A DNA stretch of 64,000 nucleotides from an uncultured Chloroflexota bacterium. Its GTDB lineage: Bacteria; Chloroflexota; Limnocylindria; Limnocylindrales; CSP1-4. Shown here piece after piece: positions 30,686 to 39,130 of this stretch (positions are counted from its first letter, which is position 1; each line of letters starts with the position of its first letter). A program made the translations under genes and the position numbers. Below the pieces are notes generated by a model. It was not told the origin of the DNA. It worked only from the letters and a program-made list of their open reading frames with translations, and searched no databases. The stretch lies in contig CAIJPD010000022.1 of assembly GCA_903822495.1 (NCBI GenBank), positions 74,069 to 138,068 on the forward strand, read 5' to 3'.

Positions 30686-30990
30686 AGTTCGAGGTCACCG
30701 CCTCCTTCAGGGGCGACTGGGATCGGCTGTCCGAGACCGAGCGACGCGTGTTTCGCGATCTGCTGCCGGCGTTCAACGAGGCATGCGTGCGGATCGCGGC
30801 GAACCCCGGGATGACGTTTCCTTCGTCCCTGCGCGTCAAGGACGTCCAGGGTGCGCCCGGAATCCTCGAGATGACGTGGAGCTTCAGCGGGCCCGACGGT
30901 CGCGCGACGTTTGAATGGGTGACGATCCAGGGTTCCCGCGGCGGGCGCTGGCGACGGATCGGCGGGCACGCGATCGTCCGGAAGCCCTGA
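30682..30990 (+). CDS. HigB/RelE-like toxin partner
   Basis: A 102-residue protein that begins VKFEVTASFRGDWDRLSETE and ends WRRIGGHAIVRKP. The order of a first strand, two helices and a beta-sheet with Arg/His at the end is that of RelE/ParE-superfamily mRNA interferases. The GTG start is coupled to the AbrB-like antitoxin. Assignment to a RelE subfamily is uncertain; the pairing makes a toxin role likely. Confidence 0.7.
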   Translation: MKFEVTASFRGDWDRLSETERRVFRDLLPAFNEACVRIAANPGMTFPSSLRVKDVQGAPGILEMTWSFSGPDGRATFEWVTIQGSRGGRWRRIGGHAIVRKP

Positions 30991-31018
30991 TGGTCACCTG
31001 CCGGCGGGCGCGACTGCG

Positions 31019-31885
31019 ATGAGCCGGATGCGCCTCCGATACGCGGGAAGCTGCATCCGGTGCGGCGCACCGCTGGCCGCCGGCGTCGAGGCGATCTACG
31101 ACCGCGCCAGCCGAACCGTTCGCTGCATCGAATGCCCGGCCGAGGCGGGTGAGGCGGTTGAGGCGGCCGACGCTCCCGCGGTCCCGCCCGCGGTCCCGCC
31201 CGCCGAGCTGCCCGCCGAGCTGCCCGCTATCAACCCCGGGGTCGCGGGCGCCTCGGCCCAGCGCGAGTTCGAACGGCGCAAGGGCAAGCGGGAGGCCCGG
31301 ATCAAGGACCGCTTCGGTGACAGGGTGGGTGGCTGGATCACCGCCCTCACGGATGAGCCGCAGTCCACGCGGGCCTGGGCGCGCGGCGCACGCGGCGAGC
31401 GCGAGCTTGCGGACGCGCTCGCGGGCGTCGACGGGATCCAGCTCCTCCACGACCGCCGCGTGCCGGGGACCCGCGGCAACATCGACCACCTGGTGGTCGC
31501 GCCGGCCGGCGTGTTCGTCGTGGATGCCAAGCGGTACCAGGGGCTGATCGAGATCCGCGACGTGGGCGGGCTCTTCAGGACCGACAAGCGGCTGTACGTG
31601 GGCCGCCGGGACTGCACGAAGCTGGCCGACGCGATGGGCTGGCAGGTGACGGCGGTGCAGGGCGCCCTTCAAACCGCCTGGAGCGCCGCCCTTCCGCCCA
31701 TCACGCCCGTGCTCTGTTTCGTCGACGCGCGATGGCCGATCTTCCGCCCGCCCGACTCCTATGGTGGCGTGCGACTCGAGAGCGAACGATCGATCCGGCG
31801 ACTCCTCATGGCTCAGGAACTCCTCGACGGGAGCTCGATCGAGGCGCTCGCGCGAATTCTGGCGGCGGCGTTCCCGCCGAAGTAG
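31019..31885 (+). CDS. NERD-domain protein with N-terminal zinc ribbon
   Basis: A 288-residue protein. The first ~40 residues form a zinc ribbon (CIRCGAPL ... CIEC). A Pro/Ala linker follows. Residues ~125-230 are a NERD (nuclease-related) domain: ARGARGERELADAL, LLHDRRVPGTRGNIDHLVVA and the catalytic VFVVDAKRYQG (D...DxK). NERD proteins are thought to be nucleases of the PD-(D/E)XK type. It follows the toxin gene by ~28 bp. A second NERD domain occurs in the helicase at 55.8-57.6 kb. Confidence 0.85.
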   Translation: MSRMRLRYAGSCIRCGAPLAAGVEAIYDRASRTVRCIECPAEAGEAVEAADAPAVPPAVPPAELPAELPAINPGVAGASAQREFERRKGKREARIKDRFGDRVGGWITALTDEPQSTRAWARGARGERELADALAGVDGIQLLHDRRVPGTRGNIDHLVVAPAGVFVVDAKRYQGLIEIRDVGGLFRTDKRLYVGRRDCTKLADAMGWQVTAVQGALQTAWSAALPPITPVLCFVDARWPIFRPPDSYGGVRLESERSIRRLLMAQELLDGSSIEALARILAAAFPPK

Positions 31886-31923
31886 GGTGGCCGGCAGGTC
31901 CTGAAAGCCGTGTCGGCCATCGA

Positions 31924-32742
31924 CTACGCGCGCAGGGCGTCGATCAGCTCACGTGCCAACGCAACCACCGATAGCGCGACGATCTCCGGCTCCCCGATGC
32001 CTTCGACGTGCTGTCGGGCAAGAAGCGTCCCAGGGGCATGTGCGTCGAGGAAGAGTTCGCTGAGCTTCACGATCCCTTGAGCGGCGACCGGCGCGGCGAC
32101 CGGGTCACTGGCCATCCTTGCGAAACCTGCCAGAAGGTCCTGTGACGGGAGACGGAGCAGACGATACGCGTCGAACGCGTCCTTCGTCCCCAGCCGCCCG
32201 GGGCGTCCCTCAGCCAGTCGGTCTGTCAACTTGTAGGCCTTGGCAACGAGGAGCGCCGCGGGTCCAGCCACCCGGAGATGGACCCGGCGGACATCGCGCG
32301 GATCAAGGGCACTGATCGCGCGCGGCGCGCTGTCGACGACGGCACCCTCGATCCCTGGTACCAGGCGGGCAGCGCGCCGACCGTGACCAGCAAGGTAGGC
32401 AGCGCGCCGACCCGGCCGCCGTGCCATGGCATCGGGCACCAACAGGTCCACTTGGCGCTCGCCGTCGCCGCTGATCCAGATGCCGGGCTGCGCGCCTGAG
32501 GTGAAGCCGGCGTCGTGCATCGCGCGCTCGATGTCAGGCGCCGTTGCGACTGGCGGAACCAGCATCATGTCCGCATCTCTGGTGAACAGGGCGATCCCCG
32601 TGACGACGGCCTCTGTATGGACGTAGACCGCCTGCGCGCCAACCAGCACAACGAAGGGGGCGTGCGGGCCGAGGGCGTCGAGCCCGTCGAGCAGCGCCCG
32701 GCGGGCGGCGACGGCAGTCGGGTCAGCGACGTCGCCAGGCAT
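31924..32742 (-). CDS. AbiEii-like nucleotidyltransferase, probable toxin of a type IV TA pair
   Basis: A 272-residue protein. It has VLVGAQAVYVH then FTRDADMML, the nucleotidyltransferase core (G-[AS] and DxD-like with RDADMML), and IWISGDGERQVDLLVP as the third acidic strand. Residues KTKDAFDAYRLL-like (GTKDAFDAYRLLR) fit the helical part. The gene overlaps the regulator-like gene upstream by 20 nt. Abortive infection AbiE systems consist of an AbiEi antitoxin and AbiEii NTase toxin; this pair matches in order and type, though divergence is large. Confidence 0.72.
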   Translation of the reverse strand: MPGDVADPTAVAARRALLDGLDALGPHAPFVVLVGAQAVYVHTEAVVTGIALFTRDADMMLVPPVATAPDIERAMHDAGFTSGAQPGIWISGDGERQVDLLVPDAMARRPGRRAAYLAGHGRRAARLVPGIEGAVVDSAPRAISALDPRDVRRVHLRVAGPAALLVAKAYKLTDRLAEGRPGRLGTKDAFDAYRLLRLPSQDLLAGFARMASDPVAAPVAAQGIVKLSELFLDAHAPGTLLARQHVEGIGEPEIVALSVVALARELIDALRA

Positions 32743-33841
32743 CTTCGTTCTTCTCCATCCACTCGATGAGTGCCTCGCCTTCGACCGGTCCGCGACCGGG
32801 GGACGTCAGCAGATCCACGGCAACCTGAGGCAGGGACGCGCATGGAATGCCATTGACCTCTCGCGGAGACCGGAATACGTCCTCGGTCGGCGGCTGGAGC
32901 AGGACGACGTTGCCGGCGCCGGCAACGGTCTGCACGTTGAGCTCCCGGGCAGCTTGACGGGCGTCGGGTACGTACACCGCGGCCAGGGCCGGTTCCGCAA
33001 CGCGCGCCTGCGGCATCACGGCAAAGCTGCCAGTCAGGACGTACGGCATCGAGAGGCCCTGCAGGCGATCTACGAGTGCCTGCGGCCCTCGGGGCTGGAG
33101 ATAGAAGGTGGCGAGGTTGGACCCGAGCAGTGAGTAGTCACGGGCCCATCGCTGGATGAGACCCTGCCAGTCGACCCCGCTGATGGGCCCGCGTCCGTCA
33201 CGGAAGACGAGCGCCTCGTCGACGAGGTAGCGGATGGTGCGGGACGCGGTGCCGAGTGGCAGGTCGGCGCGATCCGCAAGATCGCGGAGCGTGTATGGCG
33301 GCCTGTTCTCGAGGAGGGCGCGCACGACCCGGATCGCTCCCGTGCCGCGGAGAGACTGGAGCGTCTTGTCCACCGGCTTGGGATTTGTGGCAGCCCCCTG
33401 GAACTCGATGAACATCGGCGGGCTGGAGAGATCAATGCGGACGTTGCCGCTGGCATCGGCATACGAGAAGCCTGCCTCTGTGAGGAGCGCGCGCGTGCGC
33501 GGCGTGAGGAAGCGACTGAGGACGAGCCAACCTGCGAGGTCCGGCGAGAGACCGGCGCGGCCGGCTGGACGGGGTGTATTCGGCCAGCTGCCGCCGAGCT
33601 GCGCGGACATCGTGTAGACGTCGCGCGGGTAGAGGGAGATGCGGACGTCCACGCCGATTCTCGCAGCCCGCCCATCCGGAGCCTCCAGGACCAGGACGGC
33701 GTCTGGTCGGGCCTCGGCGAACGACATCTGCACGGTTTCGAATCGCGCCCGCCAGGTTTGGGGCAGCCGCTCGCCCAGCTGCGCGGTGAGGGCAGCCAGG
33801 AGCGTGCGCTCGTCGTCACGTGGTGTTCCGTCAGAAGGCAT
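32723..33841 (-). CDS. AbiEi-like winged-helix protein, probable antitoxin/regulator
   Basis: A 372-residue protein. Residues ~165-230 contain a winged helix (YTLRDLADRADLPLGTASR TIRYLVDEALV, continuous in the protein), of the type used by AbiEi and related regulators. The N-terminal part (VLVLEAPDGRAARIGVDVRI ... SRFLTPRTRALLTEAG) resembles PD-(D/E)XK-like or restriction-type folds seen beside such helices. It is the first gene of the pair with the NTase. ATG 33841 is preceded by a region with repeated GTGRAACA motifs, which may be its operator. Confidence 0.65.
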   Translation of the reverse strand: MPSDGTPRDDERTLLAALTAQLGERLPQTWRARFETVQMSFAEARPDAVLVLEAPDGRAARIGVDVRISLYPRDVYTMSAQLGGSWPNTPRPAGRAGLSPDLAGWLVLSRFLTPRTRALLTEAGFSYADASGNVRIDLSSPPMFIEFQGAATNPKPVDKTLQSLRGTGAIRVVRALLENRPPYTLRDLADRADLPLGTASRTIRYLVDEALVFRDGRGPISGVDWQGLIQRWARDYSLLGSNLATFYLQPRGPQALVDRLQGLSMPYVLTGSFAVMPQARVAEPALAAVYVPDARQAARELNVQTVAGAGNVVLLQPPTEDVFRSPREVNGIPCASLPQVAVDLLTSPGRGPVEGEALIEWMEKNEDAWRRR

Positions 33842-33842
33842 C

Positions 33843-33958
33843 GTTCTACTGCTCGTGAAACAGCTGGTCCATGCGGAACAGGATACCACCAGCCGCGCTC
33901 ATGTTCCACTACCACCCCATGTTTCACCGGATGTAGAACTTGGCCCCACTACGGAACA
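33843..33958 (-). promoter_or_regulatory. Repeated GTGRAACA motifs upstream of the AbiE-like pair
   Basis: GTGAAACA (plus, 33855), GTGGAACAT (minus, 33909-33901) and GTGAAACAT (minus, 33927-33919), with further GGAACA variants at 33873 and 33951. A minus-strand TATCCT at 33882-33877 could be the -10. AbiEi-type antitoxins bind such repeats to autoregulate. Confidence 0.45.
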
Positions 33959-34105
33959 AAACGACCGTCGCTCAGTTCGGAAACCGCCCTCACTGAGCAG
34001 GGCGCCGTCAATCCTCGGCCGGCCATCGCCAGGCTGATCGCGCCCTCGAGCCCTCGAGCCCCCTCGCGCATACGGACGCCCGGCCGACCTGGGCAGCCAC
34101 CGGCG

Positions 34106-34121
34106 CGGGCAGCGCTGCCCG
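34106..34121 (-). terminator. 16-bp palindrome just after the TY-Chap gene
   Basis: CGGGCAGCGCTGCCCG begins 4 bp after the stop of the 34125-35588 gene. It forms a strong hairpin but lacks a U-tract, so it may stabilise or loosely terminate the message. Confidence 0.4.
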
Positions 34122-34124
34122 ACC

Positions 34125-35588
34125 TCAGTTCAGCCGGACCGACTCCCCGGCGAACATCGTCCGGCCGCCGAAGCGGCCGCGTAGCGCGTCGTCCAGCTTG
34201 TCTGCGAGACTGCCCAGCTCCATGCAGGCCAGGGCGACCTGATCGGCCGTGACATCGACCGCGGCCAGCTCCGTCGCCGCCATCACCGTGCCGTCCGTCC
34301 AGAAGACCCGCCCCAACCGGATCCGCGCGTTGAGGTCGTTCAGGGCGGCGTGCAGGGCGGGACTGGCGGGGACGTCGCGCAGGAACGGCGAGAAGAACGC
34401 CACCACGGCCGAGGCACCCGCGATGATCCGGACGTACACCAGCGCGCTGCCGACGCGCACCGGGTAGTCGCCGTCCGCGTCCTTCTTGATCTCGGCCACC
34501 CCCATCCACCGCCGCAGCGCGTCTTCGACCAGGCCGGCGAGCCTGGCCTGGACCGGCTCGCCGCCGGGCCGGTGGTGGTGGTGCGTCAGCACGCGCGTCT
34601 GGAGTCCCAGGCCAAGGTCGGGTTGGACCGCGCCGCCTTCGAACGACCGATGGTCGAACTGGAGGTCCCCGGGCGCGACGACGCCGAAGACGTCGCGGAG
34701 GGTTCGGACGCCAAGGGCGGCGACGTCCGCGAAGGGGGCGGGATGCTCCCACTCGCAGCGGAAGTTGGAGCCGCTGTCGCCCTTGGGATCGGCGTCGGGC
34801 GCGAGCCAGCCGAGGCTGTCGAGCTCGTCCAGCTGGGCCGCGTCCAGGGCCTCCTGGGGCGGCAGGTGGCGGGCGCCGATGGCCTCCGCCCGGAAGGCCG
34901 ACGTGGCGTGGGCGAACTGGAGGTAGAAGCTCCGGGGATCCCGGTCCTGGTCCGGCGTGAGGATCAGGAAGGTCCCGGGCGCCATCAGCTCCAGGGCATG
35001 GGCCAGGCGAGGCTGAAACCGGCCCCACGAGGTCTCGGCGATTTGGACCCCGCCGGCGCGCTCCTCCAGCAGCGACGGCTGGTGCTTGACCGCCAGCCGG
35101 CGGACCCGCGGGTCGGCGAGCTCGCCGTCCAACGCCGGCAGCGTACCCGCCGCGAGCTCGTTGACCTGCCATCGATCCAGCTCAACCGCGAGCGCCACGG
35201 TGCGCCGATCGCGCTCCGCGAACAGCTGCCGTTTCGGGGTGTCCAGCCAGCGTCGATCGCCGGTGATCGCGGCTTCGGTCGCGGCGTCCCACCCGTGCAG
35301 GTCGACCTGGACGTGGACGCCGCCCGCGGGTCCCTGGTGGCGCCGAACCCAGATGCCGGTCCGGTTCCGCACGGCGCCCGGCCGCCCGTCCAGCCGGGAT
35401 TCCTCTTCGGCGAGCAGCCCGGCCCCCAGCGGACCGGCCAGCCTGAACACGTTGATGCGGCCATCCATCCGGTCCGCCGCCGAGATGGTCAGGGGGCCCA
35501 GGAACCGTTCAAGCCAACCCCGGGCCCGCCGCGCCATGTCGGCCTCACTCCAGGCGAGCCGCGGGAGCTTCCGACTGGTTCGAGCCAT
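34125..35588 (-). CDS. TY-Chap family protein (YbjN/type III chaperone-like)
   Basis: A 487-residue soluble protein. The middle part contains FYLQFAHATSAFRAEAIGAR and LDSLGWLAPDAD, then VAALGVRTLRDVFGV, the typical TY-Chap domain pattern (aromatic-Q-F start, LGW, conserved tLrdv). The last ~115 residues (RVGSALVYVRIIAGASAVVA ... LNARIRLGRVFWTDGTVMAA) are a YbjN/CesT-like peptide-binding fold. These proteins are predicted to present peptides in conflict systems. The gene stands between two TA loci. Confidence 0.75.
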   Translation of the reverse strand: MARTSRKLPRLAWSEADMARRARGWLERFLGPLTISAADRMDGRINVFRLAGPLGAGLLAEEESRLDGRPGAVRNRTGIWVRRHQGPAGGVHVQVDLHGWDAATEAAITGDRRWLDTPKRQLFAERDRRTVALAVELDRWQVNELAAGTLPALDGELADPRVRRLAVKHQPSLLEERAGGVQIAETSWGRFQPRLAHALELMAPGTFLILTPDQDRDPRSFYLQFAHATSAFRAEAIGARHLPPQEALDAAQLDELDSLGWLAPDADPKGDSGSNFRCEWEHPAPFADVAALGVRTLRDVFGVVAPGDLQFDHRSFEGGAVQPDLGLGLQTRVLTHHHHRPGGEPVQARLAGLVEDALRRWMGVAEIKKDADGDYPVRVGSALVYVRIIAGASAVVAFFSPFLRDVPASPALHAALNDLNARIRLGRVFWTDGTVMAATELAAVDVTADQVALACMELGSLADKLDDALRGRFGGRTMFAGESVRLN

Positions 35589-35707
35589 CAGTGGACCTGC
35601 CTCGGGTCAAGGGACCAGCCGTTGTGCCGGCATTCTCGATGGCCCGGTCCGCGACCGCAACGGGCACCGCGAGATCCTATGCCCTCATCGGGGCCGCCGT
35701 CGGGCAC

Positions 35708-36073
35708 TCACCTGGCCGGCCCGGCGCGACCCTCCTTGTCACCCAGCAGCTGGTGCAGTCCGGCGCCGACGCGTTGTGCGTCGGCCGTGGAGAGCTTCCC
35801 GATCGCACCGCGGACCAGCCGGTGGTCCAGCGTGAACAGCTTGAAGCGCACCTTGGAGGGGGCCGGGAGGCCGGCCGCATCCAGGTCAGTGAGCGGGCAG
35901 TCCAGCGGCCAGGGGGAGTTGTCTTCAGAGGTGATCATCGCCATGACCGAATGGCCGGCCGGCGTGTTGAAGGCCCCTGCGTCCGAGAGCACGATGGCCG
36001 GTCGGTTCTTCGCGGCGGTGCGGTCCGTGAACGGAAACGGGACACGCACGACGGCGTATCGGTCATAGGTCAC
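35708..36073 (-). CDS. mazF: MazF/PemK-family endoribonuclease toxin
   Basis: A 121-residue protein that starts near VTYDRYAVVRVPFPFTDRTA, with the RPAIVLSD strand (RPxxVxS motif), PLTDLDAAGLPAPSKVRFK and LFTLDHRLV; all elements of a complete MazF/PemK fold are present, unlike the relic at 23.2 kb. GTG 36073 is set by AGGAGG 6-7 nt upstream and overlaps the antitoxin gene by 11 nt. It should cleave mRNA and be neutralised by the adjacent MazE-like protein. Confidence 0.85.
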   Translation of the reverse strand: MTYDRYAVVRVPFPFTDRTAAKNRPAIVLSDAGAFNTPAGHSVMAMITSEDNSPWPLDCPLTDLDAAGLPAPSKVRFKLFTLDHRLVRGAIGKLSTADAQRVGAGLHQLLGDKEGRAGPAR

Positions 36074-36293
36074 GGTAGGCCTCCTCGTCGGCGGCGCCTG
36101 ACCATTCACCCAGGGTCCCCTCGAGGGCGCGCAGGTACTCGATGTCCATCGGCTGGACACGCCGAACAGTGGCGGTCCCGTCGTCCTCGACCTCCCACGC
36201 GATGAGGTCGCCAGGGCCTACCCGCAGGGCGGCGCGGACATCTTGCGGGATCGTCGTCTGGCCCTTGGCGGTGATCTTCGCGAGCGCGACCAT
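36063..36293 (-). CDS. mazE: MazE/AbrB-like antitoxin
   Basis: A 76-residue protein. The N-terminus MVALAKITAKGQTTIPQDVR is the AbrB swapped hairpin (KGQxTIPxxVR), and IAWEVEDDGTATVRRV closes the domain. The acidic C-terminus (ALEGTLGEWSGAADEEAYRD) should bind the toxin. ATG 36293 has GAGGACC upstream. Confidence 0.88.
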   Translation of the reverse strand: MVALAKITAKGQTTIPQDVRAALRVGPGDLIAWEVEDDGTATVRRVQPMDIEYLRALEGTLGEWSGAADEEAYRDL

Positions 36294-36316
36294 GTTGGTG
36301 GTCCTCGTGGTAATGC

Positions 36317-36336
36317 GTCCTTACGTCCTTACTCTA
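36317..36336 (-). promoter_or_regulatory. Probable mazEF promoter with tandem 8-bp repeat
   Basis: GTCCTTAC occurs twice in direct tandem (36317-36332 in plus-strand sense), and a minus-strand TAGAGT (36336-36331) gives a TANNNT -10. The repeats lie at the expected transcription start and may be the antitoxin's binding site. Confidence 0.4.
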
Positions 36337-36450
36337 CTCCAGTCCAAGCTGATCGCGGCAACAGCCAGGACGTCGACAACAGCTACCTTGACATTGGCGC
36401 CGTGATTTATAGGATGACCCCGTCAGTCTTTAAGTCTTGTCGGTGAGTGC

Positions 36451-37623
36451 ATGCTGTCGTTCAATCCCACCACAAGGTCGAATCCGGCCGGGAGGTGGGT
36501 TCGGGTTGGCCAGGGCGAGATGGCGTACGAGGCATTCGTGCCCGCGCCACTGCCCCCGGAGCTCGCCCTGTCGAAGGAGGTCGTCCGCCTGCTCTCGGAT
36601 GCCGACCGCGCCGTGGGAGAGCTGAGCGGCCTCGCACGCATGCTCCCGAACGCCGACCTCCTGATCAACCCGTTCACCCGAAAGGAAGCGGTCCTCTCCT
36701 CCAGGATCGAAGGCACCCGGGCGACGATCACGGACCTGTACGACTTCGAGGCTGACGATGGACCGTCCGGACGTCGGCCGGAGAGCCCGGACCTCCGCGA
36801 GATCCGGAACTACATGGCCGCCCTGACCTGCGGCTTGGGCCGCACCGAGACGCTGCCACTGAGCGGCCGGTTCATCGGGGAGCTCCACGCGCGGCTCATG
36901 CAAGGAGTCCGCGGACAGGAGCGGAGCCCCGGCGAGTACCGCACATCGCAGAACTGGATCGGGGCGCCTGGGTGCCTGCTGTCAGAAGCGTCGTATGTCC
37001 CGCCGCCGCCGGCCGAGATGCGCGACGCGATGGCGTCGTTGGAGATGTACCTCCACGACGAGTCGGACCCGTACCCGCCCCTGGTCAAGCTGGGTCTCAT
37101 CCACGCCCAGTTCGAGATGATCCACCCGTTCCTGGACGGCAACGGGCGGATCGGGCGGCTCTTGATCACCCTCTTGCTGGTGCACTGGCAGGTGTTGCCG
37201 TTGCCGCTCCTCTACCTGAGTGCGTACTTCGAGGAGAACCGCGAGGCGTACTACGCGCGCCTCCGCGCCGTCGGCTCGGACGGCGACTGGGCCGGATGGC
37301 TGCGCTTCTTCCTGGCCGGCGTCGCGATCCAGTCTCGCGACGCCACGTCGCGGGCCAAGCGGCTCCAGGATCTCCAGGGCGCCTGGCGCGAAGCCGTCAT
37401 GGCTGCTCGATCGTCGGCGCTCCTGGTCAGGCTTGTCGACTTCCTGTTCCTCTCTCCGGTCATCACCGTGCCGCGCGTCCGAGCGCTGCTCGGGGTGACG
37501 TACCCGGCGGCCAGGGCGAACATCGACAAGCTGGTCCAGGCGGGCATCGTGGAGCCGTTCGGGCCGCAGACCTACGGGCGGAAGTACTGGGCGCCGGAGA
37601 TTCTCCGGGCGATCGGGGCGTAG
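36451..37623 (+). CDS. Fic family protein (AMP-transferase, class II)
   Basis: A 390-residue Fic enzyme. It carries the catalytic loop HPFLDGNGRIGR near residue 230 and, N-terminal to it, the inhibitory helix motif SSRIEGT (S/T-xxx-E-G/N), which makes it class II and self-inhibited. The first ~100 residues are the Fic N-terminal domain and the last ~100 form a winged helix (VPRVRALLGVTYPAARANID) that could bind DNA. It would AMPylate a protein target. A TTGACA at 36388 lies upstream of ATG 36451, with TATAGG 14 bp later; the spacing is short. Confidence 0.9.
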   Translation: MLSFNPTTRSNPAGRWVRVGQGEMAYEAFVPAPLPPELALSKEVVRLLSDADRAVGELSGLARMLPNADLLINPFTRKEAVLSSRIEGTRATITDLYDFEADDGPSGRRPESPDLREIRNYMAALTCGLGRTETLPLSGRFIGELHARLMQGVRGQERSPGEYRTSQNWIGAPGCLLSEASYVPPPPAEMRDAMASLEMYLHDESDPYPPLVKLGLIHAQFEMIHPFLDGNGRIGRLLITLLLVHWQVLPLPLLYLSAYFEENREAYYARLRAVGSDGDWAGWLRFFLAGVAIQSRDATSRAKRLQDLQGAWREAVMAARSSALLVRLVDFLFLSPVITVPRVRALLGVTYPAARANIDKLVQAGIVEPFGPQTYGRKYWAPEILRAIGA

Positions 37624-37649
37624 CGGCGACGCACCTTCGCCGCCCTGCC

Positions 37650-37893
37650 TTGACCGCGCCAATCGGCGAGCTGTCAGCCTTCCACGAGACCTTCGGCTCC
37701 TACGCCCAGGGCGTCAGCGTCGCTACGACTGTCCTGCCGGCGGGCTGGCGAGACCGGCTGGTGACCCATGAGACGCCCGACACCGAACCGGGGCGCGGCC
37801 TCTGCCTGGAGCCGCACGATTGCGTCGCGCCCAAGCTTGTGGCCGGCCGCTCGAAAGACCTGACCTTCGCCCGAGCGCTGCTCCGGGATCGAC
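37650..37893 (+). pseudogene. DUF6036-type nucleotidyltransferase relic (C-terminal half)
   Basis: The frame reads ELSAFHETFGSYAQGVSVAT, then LPAGWRDRLV, GLCLEPHDCVAPKLVAGRSK and ALLRDRL. This is the C-terminal part of DUF6036 antitoxin-like nucleotidyltransferases (conserved YAQGV, LEPHD, KxxAGR). There is no start or N-terminal domain. The matching N-terminal fragment of such a gene lies 1 kb downstream (38957-39130). Confidence 0.7.
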
Positions 37894-37980
37894 TACCTGT
37901 TCGTCTCGCCGTCGCTGGCGAGCCAGGTGACCGCCGTCTCGGTGGACCGGGCGGCTGTGGCGCGGACCTCCAAGGCCAGC
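37885..37980 (+). pseudogene. Possible EEP-family C-terminal fragment
   Basis: In another frame the DNA reads IDYLFVSPSLASQVTAVSVD, the metal-binding IDY-strand near the end of endonuclease/exonuclease/phosphatase proteins, with the following DH motif missing. Only ~30 codons survive. Confidence 0.4.
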
Positions 37981-38511
37981 TCAGGACTGGGATCCCGCCA
38001 GTCGGACCCCAGCGCGTAGGTCCTTCATCAGGAGAATCAGTTGGAGCGGATCCCCAGGCGATGGTTCGAACGCCGGATCCAGGCGTCGATAGAACGCCGA
38101 CGCCTCGGGCGTCTCCGCATGCACGAGGAGGGCGCGCGCGCCGATCCGATCCGCCACTGCCGCCGTCTGCAGGAAGGCATCGCGCACGAGCTCGCGGCCG
38201 AGATGGCGCCCTTGATCGCGACGGTCGACGCCGAGGCGGGCCAGGATGATCACCGGAACGGGGTGCCGGCCGACTCCCGCCGAGAGCCGGGCGGAGCCGA
38301 GGTCGGGTTCGACGGAGCCCGCAGCCAGGGCGTAGTAGCCAGCGACGCGGCGCTCGCCATGGGGTCTGATCACGTAGACGCGAGCCGTCTCCGCCTGCTG
38401 TGCGAGGAGCGCGAACCGACGCAGCCAGGTTGTCTCCGCGGCGGACCCGCAGTCGAAGGCGGAGCGGTCGTGATCGTCAGCGAGTGTTTCGACGGGGGCG
38501 TATCGCGTCAC
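37981..38511 (-). CDS. GNAT acetyltransferase toxin (TacT-like)
   Basis: A 176-residue GNAT protein. The family order is clear: an initial FDCGSAAETTWLRRFA, RVAGYYALAAGSVE, then VIILARLGVDRRDQGRHLG (acetyl-CoA pyrophosphate loop) and ASAFYRRLDPAF (conserved Tyr). These toxins acetylate aminoacyl-tRNA and stop translation. GTG 38511 overlaps the antitoxin stop (GTGA), the standard layout for a DUF1778-GNAT pair. Confidence 0.87.
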   Translation of the reverse strand: MTRYAPVETLADDHDRSAFDCGSAAETTWLRRFALLAQQAETARVYVIRPHGERRVAGYYALAAGSVEPDLGSARLSAGVGRHPVPVIILARLGVDRRDQGRHLGRELVRDAFLQTAAVADRIGARALLVHAETPEASAFYRRLDPAFEPSPGDPLQLILLMKDLRAGVRLAGSQS

Positions 38512-38798
38512 TCGGGTTCCAGGATCGTGGGCTCGGCGAGGAAAGCCGCGAGGCCTTCCACAGGCTGCACCGGTCGGTCGAGGAGCTTCACGAATGCGTC
38601 CCAATGTTCGGGCGGCAGCACGAATGTCGTGCGTTTGGCGAGGACTTCCTGCGCCGCCGCGGTCGCTCGTTCCAGCACGAAGGCGCTGGTGCTCATGCCG
38701 GATTCCTTCGCGGCCAGGTCGAGCAGCCGCCGCCGGTCAGGCTCCACGCGAAGCTCCAGCCGGTCGTCCTTGCGCGAGGCCGATCGTGCGACCGCCAT
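38508..38798 (-). CDS. DUF1778 ribbon-helix-helix antitoxin (TacA-like)
   Basis: A 96-residue protein. DDRLELRVEPDRRRLLDLAA is the DUF1778 RHH strand and first helix, followed by MSTSAFVLERATAAAQEVL; the C-terminus (FVLPPEHWDAFVKLLDRPVQ) is the conserved toxin-binding end. AAGGAG precedes ATG 38798. The 7-bp palindrome at 38811-38829 is its likely binding site. Confidence 0.9.
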   Translation of the reverse strand: MAVARSASRKDDRLELRVEPDRRRLLDLAAKESGMSTSAFVLERATAAAQEVLAKRTTFVLPPEHWDAFVKLLDRPVQPVEGLAAFLAEPTILEPE

Positions 38799-38810
38799 CG
38801 AAGACTCCTT

Positions 38811-38829
38811 GTACGGATAGTGTCCGTAC
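38811..38829 (-). promoter_or_regulatory. Operator palindrome of the TacAT-like locus
   Basis: GTACGGA-N5-TCCGTAC, a perfect 7-bp inverted repeat 12 bp upstream of the antitoxin start, overlapping the probable -10. Confidence 0.7.
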
Positions 38830-38956
38830 TTTCGGCCGATTCATCGGCGCTGTCAACCGGCGTCCTGCGGTTCGCCACGGCCCCGCCCGGGTGATCCCGT
38901 GCACATCCGGAGCATACGATTCCGACCTTCCGCGTCCACGATCGCCGGGCACACGC

Positions 38957-39130
38957 ATGAGGCGCGGGCAGCTTGAGCACGTCCTGCGAGCCGCCTCCAC
39001 CATCGTCGGCGAGCACGACATCCTCGTCATCGGCAGCCAGGCCGTCCTGGGATCCGTCCCGGACGAGCTGCTACCGACCGAGGCCACCACCTCGAGCGAG
39101 GCGGGGCGTCAGCGGTCCGGCCCGCGATAG
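38957..39130 (+). pseudogene. DUF6036-type relic (N-terminal fragment)
   Basis: ATG 38957 opens a 57-codon frame: QLEHVLRAASTIVGEHDILV, then IGSQAVLGSVPDELLPTEAT, the first third of DUF6036 proteins (conserved IGSQAxLG). The nucleotidyltransferase Asp strand expected next (SxExDv) is lost and the frame runs into GRQRSGPR and stops. It overlaps the RelE-like gene tail-to-tail. Confidence 0.7.

Noticed and set aside
38957-39130. Short plus-strand frame considered as a functional small gene
   Set aside because: It matches only the first third of DUF6036 proteins and lacks the catalytic strand, so it is listed as a relic.
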